A stretch of 64,000 bases of DNA from Peromyscus leucopus (Eukaryota; Chordata; Mammalia; Rodentia; Cricetidae): contig NC_051079.1 in NCBI RefSeq assembly GCF_004664715.2, positions 56,881,660 through 56,945,659 of the forward strand, read 5' to 3'. The notes beneath the pieces were generated by a model. That model did not search any database. It saw only the letters and a program-made list of their open reading frames with translations, and was not told where the DNA came from. The translations under genes were made by a program, and so were the position numbers. Shown here in pieces: positions 1 to 12,645 of this stretch. The stretch's first letter is position 1. Every line of letters starts with the position of its first letter.

Positions 1-117
1 GAAAATTACCATCGTTTAGTAGACTATTAGAGAATGGTACAACAAAGCAAGAAAAAAAAAGTAATGTAATTAGTCAAATAAAAATTCTAAGTGAGATCCA
101 GGACAAAAAAAATCTAA

Positions 118-790
118 ATGTTAATTTTGATTTTTGCTCTTATTTTAAATAGATTTTTTAAATTAATTTTTTCCATATGCTATATTTTAATCACCTTTTC
201 CCCCCTCTGGCAATCCTCCTATATTCTCCCACTCCCCACTCAACTATGTGGTCTCTCAGAAAAAAGAAAAACAAATAAAATACACACAGAGAGACACACA
301 AAAAGAACAAAAAAAATGAAAATAAAAATAAACTAAAAGGCCAAGAAGACAAAAGTCAAATACCAAAATGAAACAAAGTGCCCACGAACAAACGATGAAG
401 TTTATGGAGTTCCGTGGGTGTTGACTGACTGCTGCGGGGCGTGGGGGCCTGGCCCGGAGCGCGCTTATACACTCGGGGAGATTCCACTGGAGAAAACTGA
501 TTTTCCCTTTTCAAGTGGGTATGAATGACCGATCGCTTCTTGATTCGGGCTAGGACCCCATGCCCACTTCCCTCAGCCCTGGGACCCCTCTGGCTTGAAC
601 TTGTGCAGGCCTTACATAAGCCGTCACAGTCGCTGTGTGTCATCAGTGCGTCAGACACCACGGGTGTCTGGAAGACGCTGGAGTCATTCTGCACTTCTGG
701 GTCTCAGAATCCTTCCTCCTCCTCCTCCTCCTCCTCTTCTGCATAGATCTCCAAACCTTGAGGGGAGGACTTTGAATGAACACTTTTGTT
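118..790. mobile_element. Rodent L1-derived repeat (Lx-like untranslated region)
   Basis: This non-coding segment is recognisable from its order of parts: a pyrimidine-rich stretch (195-245), an A-rich stretch (260-380), a block starting tatggagttccgtg near 403, then gaaaactgattttccctttt and cttgaacttgtgcaggcctt, and a (TCC)n tract ending in ctgcatagatctc near 750. I know this order from a common rodent LINE-1-associated repeat. The short ORFs here carry no known domain. Orientation is not assigned. Confidence 0.6.
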
Positions 791-844
791 TGATTTTTGT
801 ACTTTTTACTCTTGCTTCAAATTGATAGTATTTTCTTTTCTTCC

Positions 845-977
845 CTTCCTTTTTTTCTTTTTTCATTTTTTTAACAGGGTTTCTCTGTGTAGCCCTGGCT
901 GTCCTGGAACTTGCTTTGTTGACCAGGCTGGCCTCGAACTCAGAGATCCCCCTGCCTCTGCCTGCCGAGCACCAGGC
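845..977 (-). mobile_element. B1 SINE (antisense)
   Basis: The complement of the B1 3' half is clear (acagggtttctctgtgtag, then gaccaggctggcctcgaact). The T-rich stretch at 845-873 is the A tail read in reverse. The 5' end of the element is diverged at the cctgccgagcacc end. Confidence 0.9.
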
Positions 978-1403
978 CATATCTTTCATACTTTATTAGG
1001 CAAGATTTAAATTAATTTTGCCCATTCTAGCTGTTGTTGTTGTCGTTTTCCTCGGCCCCTCACAAGTGAGAACTGCCCGTTGCTCTTTCTTCCCCTTCAA
1101 GGACGCCTGGACTGAAGTTCAGTGTCATTGCCCATGCAAGTAGGACACTATTCATCCCGAGGCAGCCAGGATTGGCCTGAGAGTCAAAGTTCCAAGACCC
1201 GATCCTGTTTTCTTCTTCCACTGAGGGGCTGAGATGCCTCACCTTTCCCTGAGCTCACACATGCACACCACTCCTAACACACATTCAGAACAGCTTCCCT
1301 GTTTCCTAGTATTTTCCCTCAGTGGCAACAGTTCTCAGTCTTGGCTGCAAATTAGTGTCATTGCGGAGTTTGGGGTTTGTTTGGTGTTTTTTAAACCCAA
1401 TTT

Positions 1404-1802
1404 TCAGGCCATGCTCCAAATCGATTGATTTCTAAGTTCTGAGGGTGAGATCAGAGGATCTTGTATTGACGTCGTCTCCTGAGCCTTGAATTCACAGAGA
1501 ATGGGCCCCAGCAGCTCAGGCTCCTTTCCGTTGGCACAGGGCACTTCAGAGGAACCTAGGCACCTTCCCCTTTTCCTTCCTTCATATTCTGTTTCTTCAG
1601 TTTCTTCATCACACGCTTCGGCTTCAGAGCGCTTTTGACTCCTGGAGCATTTATTCTGCTCATTACCTACCCTAAGTCTTTCGGTAGCAATGTCCTTAAA
1701 CTTGACTGTTGATGACAAGCTACCAAAATGCCGGGCAGCATCATAGACTCTGAGCTTTGCAATGTTAACAGTTGTGAAGCCTTTCCATCTGAAAAGTACC
1801 AA
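1404..1802 (-). pseudogene. Possible processed pseudogene fragment, parent gene unknown
   Basis: The minus strand is open for 132 codons and the translation looks protein-like. It begins MVLFRWKGFTTVN, includes the segment LRVYDAARHFGSL, and has a charged middle part (ACDEETEETEYEGRKRGRC). It does not resemble any repeat I know. Just beyond the stop codon on the minus strand lies a short A-rich stretch (tttaaaaaacaccaaacaaa, about 1,378-1,397), which could be a decayed poly(A) tail. No intron-like structure is visible. I cannot name a parent protein, and an open frame of this length can arise by chance, so this is only a candidate for a retrocopy or relic exon. Confidence 0.25.
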
Positions 1803-1936
1803 CTCCTTTGTCTACAGCATCAATTTTGTTGTAGCATTGTGTATGTAGAGCCAACGGATTGAACCCATTTTGTTTGACGGGCCAAAAGAACATTATTGGT
1901 ACCTTCCCTCCTTCCCTCTGCTCCCATCATGTAGAG

Positions 1937-2111
1937 CAGCCGTTCTCACCTTTCTAAAGCTGCAGCCCCTTAATACTGCCGTGGGGAATCCCCCAACCAT
2001 AAAGTTTTTGTTGCTACTTCCTAACTGTAATTTTGCTACTGTTCTGAATGGTAATGTAAACATTCTTGGAGACAGAGGTTTGCCAAAGCCGTCTCAACCC
2101 ACGAGTTGCTG
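1937..2111 (+). mobile_element. URR1-like hAT-Charlie DNA transposon remnant
   Basis: The body matches the rodent URR1 pattern: a cagccgttctcacc terminus, then taatactgcc, accataaagtttttgttgct, acttcctaactgtaatttt and ctgaatggtaatgtaaac. The right terminus is eroded. This is the same family as the better preserved copy at 63,146-63,330. Confidence 0.7.
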
Positions 2112-3075
2112 AGGATCTGAGACTATAGAGGGTGTAGAAGAAAGTAAAGTATCCTTTTTGAAGCTTTTTGGGATATTTTAATGTCTAGCCAGGGGAGAGA
2201 ACCATCAGCCTAGCTCTTCAGGTTCATCATGGAGATACGAGCTAGAATAATGCCAGTTTAGTAGAAACTAAAGCCACATATAAATGGCTTCCCCATAGCC
2301 AAACCTATGGATCTTTTCTAGCTCCTCAAACTTCCTGATGTTTCCCTGGCACCTGAACTATCCTCTTGGAATTCTTTGACTGCCTCTCCCACCAAATCTC
2401 TGGAGTTGGTTAACTAATTGTTAGTATTCATAGTTTGTGGTCATCTTTCTCACCATGAAATCTGCCACAAGTACATTTATGCAATATATGTATGACTCTT
2501 GGGCTGTTGATGGTAACTGATGGATTTCTTGTAATTTAGATATCTGTTACATAAAATACTATTGCAGTAATCTTGATCCCTTCTGTGTTGTTGTTGTTGT
2601 TGTTGTTTTTCTAATGTCCCTCCACTGAGAAGTCATGCTGGCATCCCAAATTCAGTGTGTTTAAAAAAGGGCTCTAAATTCCCATACATCGTGTCTCTCT
2701 GTTATGACTCCCTCGTAAGAATACAATTCAGCTTCAGCAGCCATCTTTGCTTCTTCCTGTAGTCTATTTCCAAAGTCTAGCCAGACTTCTCTACAGAGTA
2801 TTATTTATACAGTCTTATTTACATCGTCCAGATTCTAACCATTTCCTGTCTAGACTGTGGCATCATCCTCTTGTTCAGTCTTCTTTGCTTCATTACAACC
2901 TACCGCAAAGCAATCAATTGTCAGATGTTTAACATAAGGTACAACTCCAGGCATGTAACTCTCAACACATTCTTAAAGCCTATGACCTAAGCCCAAAGTC
3001 TCTGGCATCCATTGCCTTAGTGGTTCTAACTCTCTTTCTGGCCATCTTTCCTTCTTTTTTCCACACTAGATGGAA
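2112..3075. other. No gene recognised; AT-rich intergenic sequence
   Basis: There is no coding signal. A (TTG)n tract lies at about 2,586-2,607. The rest may hold very old repeat debris, but I cannot assign it. Confidence 0.5.
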
Positions 3076-3272
3076 CACACTTTCATTTTTTTGTGTGTTT
3101 ATTTGTTTGCTTGGTTTTTTAGAGATAAGGTTTCTCTGTGTAGTTTTGGTGCCTGTCCTGGATCTCATTCTGTAGACCAGGCTGTCCTCAAACTCACAGA
3201 AATCCACCTGCCTCTGTCTCCCAAGTGCTGGCATTAAAGGTGTGTGACACCGCTGCCTGGTCACACTTTCAT
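3076..3272 (-). mobile_element. B1 SINE (antisense) with target-site duplication
   Basis: An antisense B1 (aggtttctctgtgtag, ctgtagaccaggctgtcctc, ctcccaagtgctggcattaa) occupies 3,087-3,261. It is bracketed by an 11-bp direct repeat, cacactttcat, at 3,076-3,086 and 3,262-3,272. This is the expected target-site duplication of L1-mediated insertion. Confidence 0.9.
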
Positions 3273-3295
3273 GTTAAGTGGAAAGAATATAAACT

Positions 3296-3440
3296 CTTAA
3301 TCGGACAGATTTGGTTTCAACTTCCAATTTATTACTAGTTAATTTGATTTAGTTCCAAATCCAATCTGGGCTTCTGTTTCCACAACTAAACAAAAACAAA
3401 AGTAGAGGCAACGCTTGTTATCAAGATTGTTTTATGTGAG
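3296..3440 (+). mobile_element. MIR-like ancient SINE
   Basis: The order tttggtttcaacttcc, tactagttaatttg and gggcttctgtttcc follows the sense MIR core, but the copy is very diverged. Confidence 0.45.
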
Positions 3441-3930
3441 TTATGATATCTTAATGGTTTGTTGTTATTGTTAGCTCCCGAATTGCCTTACTTGTCCAGG
3501 TTAATGAGTTGAGAGATGGGGAGGATTCATTTTAGGGTTTTGTTGTTATGATCCTACTGTTTTGTTTGTTTGTTTTTGTTTTGCCGTTGTATGTAACTGG
3601 TTCTCCTGGTTATGTTCTATGCCAAGTGTAGACGGTAGCCCATAGACCAGCCTTGGTTCAAACCGAAAAAGGTTCAGCCATTGTCTATGGCTGCTTTCAT
3701 GCCACAACAAGATCGATAATTGTGCTGGAGACAATGAGGTCTGAAAAGTCTAGCGTTTTAGGTTACCTGGTCTCTTTCAGAGAGATTGCTGGCCTTGCTG
3801 TAGACTATCTTCTCCCATCTACTCCGTATCACCTATCCCAAGTGTGGGGTTGTAAAGCAAATTCTTTACAAATTCTTCAATAAAACTGACTCAAACAGTG
3901 GAACGTCATTTCTCTCATGGTTAACACTGG

Positions 3931-4370
3931 TCAATTTGGCAGCGTCAAGAGTGACCTAGGAGACAAACCTCTAGGCATGCCTGTGAAGGAAATCTGTGTT
4001 GGATTCATTGATGTAGGAAGGCCCACCTTGACTCCAGATAACACCATTCCACGAGCTGGAAGTCCTAGATCGAATAAACGGGACCAGGCCACCTGAGGAC
4101 AAGCACTCACTGCTCTCTGCGTCCTGATGGTGAGCACACTGTGAGCAGCTAGCTCAGTGCATGCTGCTGTGATGGGTGTACTCCTGAACTGTGAGCCAAA
4201 ATAGACCCTTCCTTCCTTCAATCCTTCTGTTAGGTACCTTGTCCAAGCTATTAGAAAAGAAACCTGGAGAGTCCTCAAGCCTTTGAATATGGATAGACTT
4301 AGTAACTTTGTTTACAATGAATAGGATTTGACAAAGGGACATCTGATTTAGAGTAGGTGGTGTCCAGGTC
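3931..4370 (+). mobile_element. Fragment of a dispersed rodent repeat (family not named)
   Basis: The sequence contains cctctaggcatgcctgtgaa and, near 4,184, gaactgtgagccaaaatag. The same signatures recur at 14,020-14,390 and 50,537-51,045. I recognise the family as widespread in rodents and probably LTR-derived, but cannot give a reliable name. Confidence 0.5.
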
Positions 4371-5689
4371 ACTCTTTTGAATCACAAATTCTGGAGACAC
4401 TCAAGTAGTTTGCCAGGAGGCCCAGGTAGAGAGGAGATAAAGCCTCTTGCCACCAGCCTGCACCTACTGCCCATACATTTGGGGACCACCTGGGATCTGA
4501 TCGTCCATAGGAACTCCCTGACTGAAGCTCTAGGCATTTCTGCCACCAATCCCACAAAGGAGCACAGAACCAGAGTCACCTGGCAAAACCATCCCAAATA
4601 ACACCACAAAACTCTGAGGATTAAGTTCTGATGTTATTTAACTCACTAAGGCTTGAGATGATACTTTGTATCTCAGATATCTAAAGTATCAGAAAGCCAT
4701 CGTTACCATCAACCACAGCCCAGTGACTCAGACAATCTGGATCTGTCTCTCTGACCTCAGAACTTTGCATGTCAAGTCCCACTTTCCATCTCTTCTTCAA
4801 TCTCTCAAGGCCATCACAAGGCAAGCATGAGTAAGCTGTTTCTTTCTTCTCACCTCAATAGAATCCTCCCCCAGTAATTCTTACCTCAGTGAGTGCCACA
4901 AACAGCTTAGCTGGTGAGTTACAGTTCCCATCGTCTGTGACCATTCTTTCTCCTTCAGACTGCCCTCCAATCCTTCATCAACTCCAGCTGAACTTGCTGT
5001 ACAGTTTTGAAACGAGGCTGCTGCTAGAGAGAAGTACCTTGAGGAAGCCCTTCATTGTGTCTGTTCTAAGGAAATCATTATTTGGAGGTAATCTCTACTC
5101 CCTTCTGATGGCTTCTGACATAGTCTATGCATACGTGAGCCTCAAGGTGGATGTTTTTATTTGTCTTAAGACACAGTGTCAACTTCAACATCTGAAAACA
5201 CAGACAGCAGGTCTAATCTCAAAGCATTCCACCATTGTCTGTGCCTCTTCTCTCTAGCTGTCAGAAGACAGAACTGGTATGATTTGAACAGGCAAGGAAA
5301 CCAAGCGTTGTTGTTGTTATGGCAAATGAGGGCGCGAGCTGCTGGAGGGAGCAATACAGTGGAATTAGAAACCTGGAGAAGGGGACTTGAAGAACCGAAA
5401 CATACGTTTGATCCAGACGTGCTGGCCACATGGTATTAGTGACTGATGGGGCCTAAGGGGACGAATTACACACGTTGTGGGGTAACTCCAAACTGAAATC
5501 ACCTCATCACAAGAGTGAGCCCCACTCTGAGGATGCGCATGAAACATCACTCCCTAATGCATGCATGCCTCTCCTCTCTCTTCCTGGTGGTCTGTCTTCA
5601 ACTCTCAACGATGACTTTTAGGTTTGGGGGTGTGAATCCACCCCCTTTATGCCTTCCAGATCAGCTGCATGTTTTAAGCTTGTCTAGGT
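4371..5689. other. No gene or confident repeat
   Basis: Several 60-120 codon frames occur on both strands and overlap each other. None shows a domain, a splice pattern or a bias that would support a gene. Confidence 0.5.
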
Positions 5690-6350
5690 GTCAAGACCAC
5701 ATAGGAATGACTCTCTCATCTGCTTAGCCTTGTGCCAGAAGTCTCTGTACATTTTTCATCGCCGCTGTTCATACCCTAATTTAAAGAGTCATCGTTTCTT
5801 CCTCATACTGTTAGTACTGTCTTCTGCCTTGTCTCTCTGTGTCCCTGTTAGGATGACCGTCGTCCTTTCTCCACCCTGTGGCTAATGTTTTCTAAATGTC
5901 TAAGGGCTCCTCATTTACAACTCTTCCTCCCAGGACTCTTAAAATAAAGATTAAAATCTCCCTAGGTCCCACAGGGCCTATGTGTCCCGACCAATATTTT
6001 CTAGTGTTCCCTGATGTCCTTTCGTTCTGAATTCTCCAGCAACTCTGCTGGCCTTTCCTATCTTCAAATAGTACAAAACCTTTTAATGTGCTGATACCCA
6101 GCCTGACCAGTCATATTTTTCAGCTCTCTGTCCATCGTCTCTGATACACAAGCCAAATGCTGCTTCCTCCAGGAAGTCTGCCATTCTTTCCCCAGACATG
6201 TTCAGCTCTCCACTTTTCTTCATGGCTTTAATGCTGCATGTCTTTCCTTTGTACAATGTGTCACTGGTGATTTGATAACAGCCTCTCTGTATCCTACCTT
6301 CTTAGCGATAACTCCCAGCACACAGTAGGCATGCCTAGCTATCTACAGAG
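5690..6350 (-). mobile_element. L2-like ancient LINE (antisense), patchy
   Basis: Parts such as cttcctccaggaagtctgcc (about 6,165) and agcacacagtaggca (about 6,318) follow the antisense L2 3' end in the expected order. The copy is old and its limits are approximate. Confidence 0.5.
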
Positions 6351-7989
6351 TGAGTAAACGAACCTCATTGAATGCTGGTTATGTTCTGTTTTTCACAAAC
6401 CAGCTCATGATGCTTCCTCTGGTCCTCTGAACTTCTGACCATGCCATTCACTCACTACACTTCCTTTCTTTTTGGCTATAACTGGTATTTTTTAGCATAT
6501 TATTTTATTCGGATCAGATCCATTATTTTTTAAATTTCCATGTCTAGCAGCCAATAAATTCTTATTATTCATAATCATGATGAAGAACTTAATTCCACTA
6601 TAGTTAATGTAGAGGATTTGTCTAATTCAATTATTTCCTCAAAAAGTATACAACTTTTAAAGCATGTTCTCCTCCAGTAATTAAATGTTATAATCATCTA
6701 GCACGCTATTAGGCATGCAAAGTTTCATGGATGTTAGTTCATTATTTCTGCCCTTTTGTATTCTAAGTTAATAATATATTATAGTCAGATTTAAACTGTT
6801 TCAAAGGTTTTACTTTTGGAAATAGAGATGGTTTAAATTACACAGGTGTGGTGAACATAAGCATGCTGTGAAAGCCTGGAAAGGCCCCGCAGAATTCTCT
6901 AAGAATGATTCATGAGCCAAGGAAATGACATTCATCTCAGAGTCATCTCTTCCTGAAAGAGTCTGATACAATGCCTTTTATTCCACTTTGACCTTAAGCA
7001 CTTAGAAATTGCTTGTTTAAGCAAAGACCTGTGGCCCAAGATTACAACAGCCAGAACAGTGACTCCTGCCTCACAGTCCAGTTTGGTGTGGTCCATCACT
7101 TTAATTTGTGGGAGTGTTTCTACATAAAAGTTTTGAGACGGATTTCACTCATGTGCCTTTGTTGGACTCCATTTTACTTGTATGAAGAACAGTTTTGAAC
7201 TTTCAGTGCTGGTTGCAAGCACAATTCTCCAGTCCCCAGACTCATCTGTAAGGATCTCTTAGTCTGACGGCAGCTATATGCTGTGGTACACTTACCAAGT
7301 TCCTGTATGACAACTGTCTTTTAATTTTTGCCATTTTTTAATGAAGCGAGTTGATTTTATTTTAGTGTCTCAGCCTGGCAGTACCTTGCATCTCATTTGG
7401 GGAAGAGAGACAGCTGAGTGTCTTCTTCTAGTGTTAGATTCAACTCTTTGCCAACTCTTTTACAGGCATGTGGTAGTATGGTCTCCACTACAGATCTTAT
7501 TCAACGGAAGATAACTCTCACTCGCCATCACTGTCTACATATTGGAACAAAAGGTCTAGGAACCGATGCTTCACCAGGGGGATAGAAATATCAGTCTAAT
7601 TTTGTTTCCACGTGATGTTCAGAGCCTCTCACCAGGTAGTACTCTCAGGACTTCTTATTAGTCTACCACATAGAATAAGGATCATTTCTTGGAGTTGCCA
7701 GAGATTTGTTGAATCATGAAAGTTTTTCAAATTGAAACAACAAAATGTATCACACAAAAAATCTTATATTGAAAAGGCCATTATGTGAAATATACTAGTC
7801 ACAAACTTTGTGCTGTATTCAATTTTTAGAGTGAACAACAAAAAAAAAGTTGAAATTGTATACTAGAGAGAAAAGCCATAATATTGCTGGGATTGTAGGC
7901 TTTATATAACAGTGAAAGCAAAATCTAAATATGGGAGGTTCCTTGTGGAATACCATACTCACACAAAACAGCACCTTTAATGAAAGCAA
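6351..7989. other. No gene or confident repeat
   Basis: This is AT-rich sequence with no coding signal and no repeat family I can recognise. Confidence 0.5.
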
Positions 7990-7990
7990 T

Positions 7991-8064
7991 TTCTGGTTCC
8001 GGGAATTGAACCCAGGACCTCATGCATGCTAGGCACATATCCAACCACTGAGCTACACCTCCAA
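7991..8064 (-). mobile_element. ID-like tRNA-derived SINE (antisense)
   Basis: The reverse complement carries a box-B-like motif (gaattgaacccaggacct read on +) followed by gcatgctaggcac and accactgagctacacc, as in ID/BC1-type and related tRNA-derived SINEs. The box A half is diverged. Confidence 0.65.
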
Positions 8065-8131
8065 TACTTAATTAATATTTGAACAACCATAAGGTTTCAT
8101 TCATCTTTATACTCTTTCAAAAACACATAGT

Positions 8132-8280
8132 AGCTAGGCACAGTGGCGCACGCCTTTAATCTCAGCACTCAGGAGGCAGAGGCAGGCAGATCTTTGTAAG
8201 TTTGAGGTCAGCCTGGTCTACAAAGTGAGTTCTAGGACAGTCAGAGCTATATAGTGAGACCCTTTCTCAGAAAAAAAAAT
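8132..8280 (+). mobile_element. B1 SINE
   Basis: A full-length sense B1: agctaggcacagtggcgcac, cctttaatctcagcactcag, gtcagcctggtctacaaagt, then an A-rich tail at 8,271-8,279. Confidence 0.9.
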
Positions 8281-9035
8281 CCCATAGTCTTCACGGATTG
8301 TTTCTACTAACATTCAGCAGGGGAATAAGAAAAATATGATTAAAGAGGAATTCTCTAGAAAACCTGAAGACAGAGACTGACAGAGGAATTACAGAAACCT
8401 ATTGTTGTGGATTGTTCCTTTAGGTAGAGGCCTTGATGGAATACACTCTGGTTTTATATATCTAATGAAAATGTGAAAGGGAAGTCTGCTCCCCCATCCC
8501 AGCAGGGTCTCCTCCAAACAGCCTCCCCTCTCCCTACTGACTCGGGACTGTGTGTACCATACAGCAGCGTGACAAATCAGAAATGCTGACATCTACTTTT
8601 TAATTGAAATCAAACAGAAATCATTCCTCGAGGGAGCAAAAGAGTAAGGTTGATTTTTGACAGAAATTAAAAGGAGAGTGAGCTAGGGATACTTCTCTCT
8701 GTCTTAAGGTAGTCCACTGTGGAGCTGGCCAGTCCTCTAGTCTGAATGTGAGACTAGATGTTCAGGATTACACTCGGTGGGAAAAGTACAAGTGGCCAGG
8801 GTGCCATGTTTGGCTGTGAATATCAAATGAAACAAAAGGAAAATCACTTTCCTTTGTCAAAATTACATAAATGTGGTGCTAGAGGGGGAAATCAATGTAT
8901 TTTACTGTTAAAACCACAAAAAGAAAAAGAATTCATATTATCGACACAATACCTACAAAAATAAACAGGAAAGTCCCTACTTCAGAAGATAAGGTAAACT
9001 TATCAGAACCAAATTATCACCTTGGTGACACATTT

Positions 9036-9118
9036 TCCCCCCCTGAGCTGAGGATCGAACCCAGGGCCTTGCGCTTGCTAGGCAAGCGCTCTACCACTAA
9101 GCTAAATCCCCAACCCCA
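9036..9118 (-). mobile_element. ID element (antisense)
   Basis: A near-consensus ID SINE on the minus strand. Read on + it runs from gctgaggatcgaacccaggg through ctaggcaagcgctctaccac to ctaaatccccaacccc. Its low divergence indicates recent insertion. Confidence 0.9.
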
Positions 9119-9199
9119 GTAACGCATATTTTTTTCCGTTGTTTGTTGTAATAAAACAGAACCTATAGAGGTAGATAGTACTTTTAAGAACTGTAGTTT

Positions 9200-9353
9200 G
9201 GCTGAATGTTGACACATGCCTTTAATCCCAGCATTCAGGATGCAGAGGCAGGTGGATCTTCGTGAGTTTGAGGCCAGCCTGGTCTACAGAGAGAGTTCCA
9301 TGACAGTCAGAGCTACACAGAGAAACCCTGTCTCAAACCCCTGCCCCCCCCCA
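9200..9353 (+). mobile_element. B1 SINE
   Basis: A sense B1 with cctttaatcccagcattcag, gaggccagcctggtctacag and agagaaaccctgtctcaaac. It ends in a C-rich rather than an A-rich tail. Confidence 0.9.
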
Positions 9354-9605
9354 ATAATTGTAGTTGGGTAAAAGTAACATCAATAAAAATCAATATTTGT
9401 ATGTCTGTATATATATCATAGAATATTTATGAGAATTTTAGTATTTAGGACTCCAAGCTGTATTTTAAAAATAGCTTCATCCTTTAGAAAACAAGATTTT
9501 CCTCCCCTCAAAGACTTTTATATATAAGAATATAAGAAGCCATAATTCTAATTAAAACATTTATCTTTATGTCAAAACTCCTTAAACTAATCTGTAGTAT
9601 TTTGC

Positions 9606-9664
9606 AAAAAAACCAAAAACAAACAAACAAACAAACAAAACAAAACAAACAAACAAAAAAAACA
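9606..9664. repeat. A-rich (AAAC)n tract
   Basis: Repeated aaac/caaa units fill this interval. Confidence 0.85.
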
Positions 9665-10502
9665 ACCCACTGGCATTCTTCTTGAGTCATCTCAGGAGGC
9701 TGTTTGGAGGAGACCCTTCCAGGGATGGGAGAGTAGACTTCCCTTTCACCTTGTTTGTAGAGGGCTGGCTTGAGGAACCACAAGGGCACAATGTGTGACG
9801 CCGAGGTGGTCCCAGGCTAGAGAAAGGACAGTACGATGTGGTGCTGGCTCCATGCAGACAGGGACGAAGTGCTTTGCAGATGGCTGTTTTGAGGAGCTGG
9901 ATGGCAAGTGAAACAAGCGTCATCAGAAAACAGCTGCGGGGAGGAAGGGGCGGGGCAGGCTCGATTTCGGAGCGTGCAAACTCCAACGGGTTTCTGTCCT
10001 TAATACCACGAACCATTTTTGAACAATTCGTTTTGTGGGAGCAGATCACAAGCTAAGCAAAGGAAGGAAAATGGAACTCGCAGTAAGAAGCAGGGGTACA
10101 AAAGAGATAAAGAGCTAGAGTGAGAGGAGAAAGGAAAGTGTGGGGAGACATCAAACCGCTGTCCAAGGAGCAACACGTAATGGGACCCAGGTAAAGCCAC
10201 GGAACACGTGGCGATACACATAGTTATGGTTTCAGTTAAGTTATAAGAGGTAGCTAATAAGAAGCCTGAGACATAGGCCATATAATTTGAAAATAATATT
10301 AAGCCTCTGAGTGATTATTTTATAAGCGCTGTGGGACTGCAGGGCACAGGGCCAGAGGAACATAGGACCTGGGGGCTGGGTGGGACTGGAGAAACTTATG
10401 GCTACAAGAGTCTTTATAACGCTTCCTTCCCAGCCGCCCTGATTTCTATCTTAGGTTAGCTCAGACGTCTCTGCTCCTGAGAACTGAACAGGAATGAGGA
10501 TA

Positions 10503-10680
10503 AGGCTCAATCGCTAGACGGTTTACCTACTGCTCACCAGACCCTGGGTTAGATGCACAGCACCACATAATCCAGGTATAATCCTAACATTGGGGAAGTA
10601 GAGGCTGAAAGATCAGGAGTTCACGGTCATCCCCAACTACAAAAAGAGTCCAAAGCCAGCTTGGGCTATGTATGACCAAT
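10503..10680 (+). mobile_element. B4-type SINE (ID/B1 composite)
   Basis: A tRNA-like left part (accagaccctgggttagatg, cagcaccacata) is followed by a B1-like right part (aatcctaacattggggaagt, caggagttcacggtcatccc). This is the B4 layout. Confidence 0.7.
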
Positions 10681-10683
10681 ATA

Positions 10684-10731
<48 letters not shown>
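10684..10731. repeat. (TAA)n microsatellite
   Basis: About 15 uninterrupted ATA/AAT triplets lie directly after the B4-type SINE and probably grew from its A-rich tail. Confidence 0.95.
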
Positions 10732-11870
10732 CAGAAGAAAACATGGTATGTCCTGAGGACAAAAGCTAAATATCCTTACTCTCCTAGAGCATTTGAATTA
10801 GTCTTGACCTCTTGACCTCTGGAAGGCCACAACACAAGGTACTCCAAGAGGGAAGAAGGCAGCCCAGAGCCACACAGTAAGACACTTTCCTACGTCCAGT
10901 AAGTAATCCACTAGGTGGCAGAGACCACTGATTTCTGCGGGTTGCTTTGTCTATCACCACCCTTGTAAATTCAGCCTACACACTTTTAAGGAGACCCATA
11001 GTGCAAATTAACTTAAATATTTATAAAGCTTATGACAAAAGCAATGAATATCCACAAGGCAAGAACAAAATTTCCTTCACTTCTGGTTCTGGCTGGTACT
11101 TCACTAGAATATTGTAAAATTAATGTCTAAGTTGTCTGCTGGAAAGAAATTCAGCAAATTCCATGGCGAGCTTAAATAAGACAATCCATCGATTATCTCA
11201 GTTTTACCTTTTCCCAACCAATGAAATAGAAATTCTCTTTTGGGTTGGCCTGTTTCTCCCAAATCCCACCCCCACCCCCAGATTAGACAGAAACCTGCTG
11301 GAACCTGCTCTGAATGGATGCTCAAACTCTCTGGAGTCCTGAATGTCTCTCCCACTGAAGCAGTCCCAGCTTGGTGGTGCTGTAGTAACCATCAAATATT
11401 AAAATAACATTAAAGAGCAACTGCTCAACTCATAGATTTAGCTGCAAAACTCTGATTCACACTAAAGGGACTCTCATAGCTAAATCCTCATGCAATGCAC
11501 TGAAAATTTACCCCCGAGGACACAAACATCAGACACAGTCAAAGAGATGATGAATTCATTTTGAAAAAAAAAATCATCATTCTAGGAAAAAAAATTATTG
11601 TTCATTGAATTTCAATCATAAAATCATTGTAAAAATCAGATTTCCTAAAATTTAATAGCATTCAAATTTTCATTTGCATATTTGTGATATAATAAAACTA
11701 CTAGTTCTTTTGCAAGATAATTTGGAAGTCATCAAAAATGTATATAAAGTTATCCTTTTAAATGTGTCTCATTTGTGAAGATATCCTACTGCTTAATTCT
11801 AACTACTTTTTTATGTACACTGCTTCCATAGACATGTCTTTTTGATATTGCTGATATACATCTAAAATAA
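10732..11870. other. No gene or confident repeat
   Basis: AT-rich intergenic sequence. Overlapping minus-strand frames at 11,104-11,395 show no domain. Confidence 0.5.
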
Positions 11871-12040
11871 AAACTGAGTATGGTAGCATATATGTTAAAG
11901 TCAGCACTTCAGAGGCAGGGGCAAAGGCAGAGACAGTCTAATCTCTGTGTGTTCAAGGCTAGTCTTATCTACCTAGCAAATTCCAGGCCAACATGGCTAC
12001 ATGACGAGAGTCTGCTTCACAAACCAATAAACAAATAAAT
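11871..12040 (+). mobile_element. Diverged B1 SINE
   Basis: The B1 order can be followed (aaagtcagcacttcagaggc, gtgtgttcaaggctagtctt) with many substitutions. It ends in an (AAAT)n-like tail (12,026-12,042). Confidence 0.7.
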
Positions 12041-12208
12041 AAGGTAAAGGAAAAATATAGTAATTATTAGTGTCAATATCATGCTTATATGAATGTCTTA
12101 ACTTTGCAAAAAAAATTTCTCTGAAGAATTTTTAGAAGTTTTGATGTATTGACCTCACATCATAATATTGGTCCATATTAACTATCCAAGAAGCAGTTTC
12201 AAATTACT

Positions 12209-12350
12209 GAAAAAACTTTTTTTTTTTTTTTTGGTTTTTCAAGACAGGGTTTCTCTGTGTAGCTTTGCGCTTTCTGGACTACTTGGTAGTCCAGGCTGGC
12301 CTCGAACTCACAGAGATCCGGCTGCCTCTGCCTTCCGAGTGCTGGGAGAA
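12209..12350 (-). mobile_element. B1 SINE (antisense), cricetid-type
   Basis: An antisense B1 (caagacagggtttctctgtg, tagctttgcgctttctgga). The tagctttgcg variant is typical of the young B1 set in this window. A poly(T) tail lies at 12,217-12,232. Confidence 0.9.
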
Positions 12351-12508
12351 CTTTTTTAAATGTTGTTTTAAATCAGTTTTTAGGTGAATACAGACTATTT
12401 AAGGAAAGCATTATGATGTAAAATTTAACTTGCCAAACTAAGTCACTTACATTCCCAAAATCACTCTATGAGCTATAAAGTGAAGATGATGAACAAAAGA
12501 ATCTCTCT

Positions 12509-12645
<137 letters not shown>

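Noticed and set aside
9036..9118. Possible tRNA gene on the minus strand (clear A- and B-box-like motifs)
   Set aside because: The sequence is an ID SINE, which is tRNA-derived; it lacks a full acceptor stem and cloverleaf.
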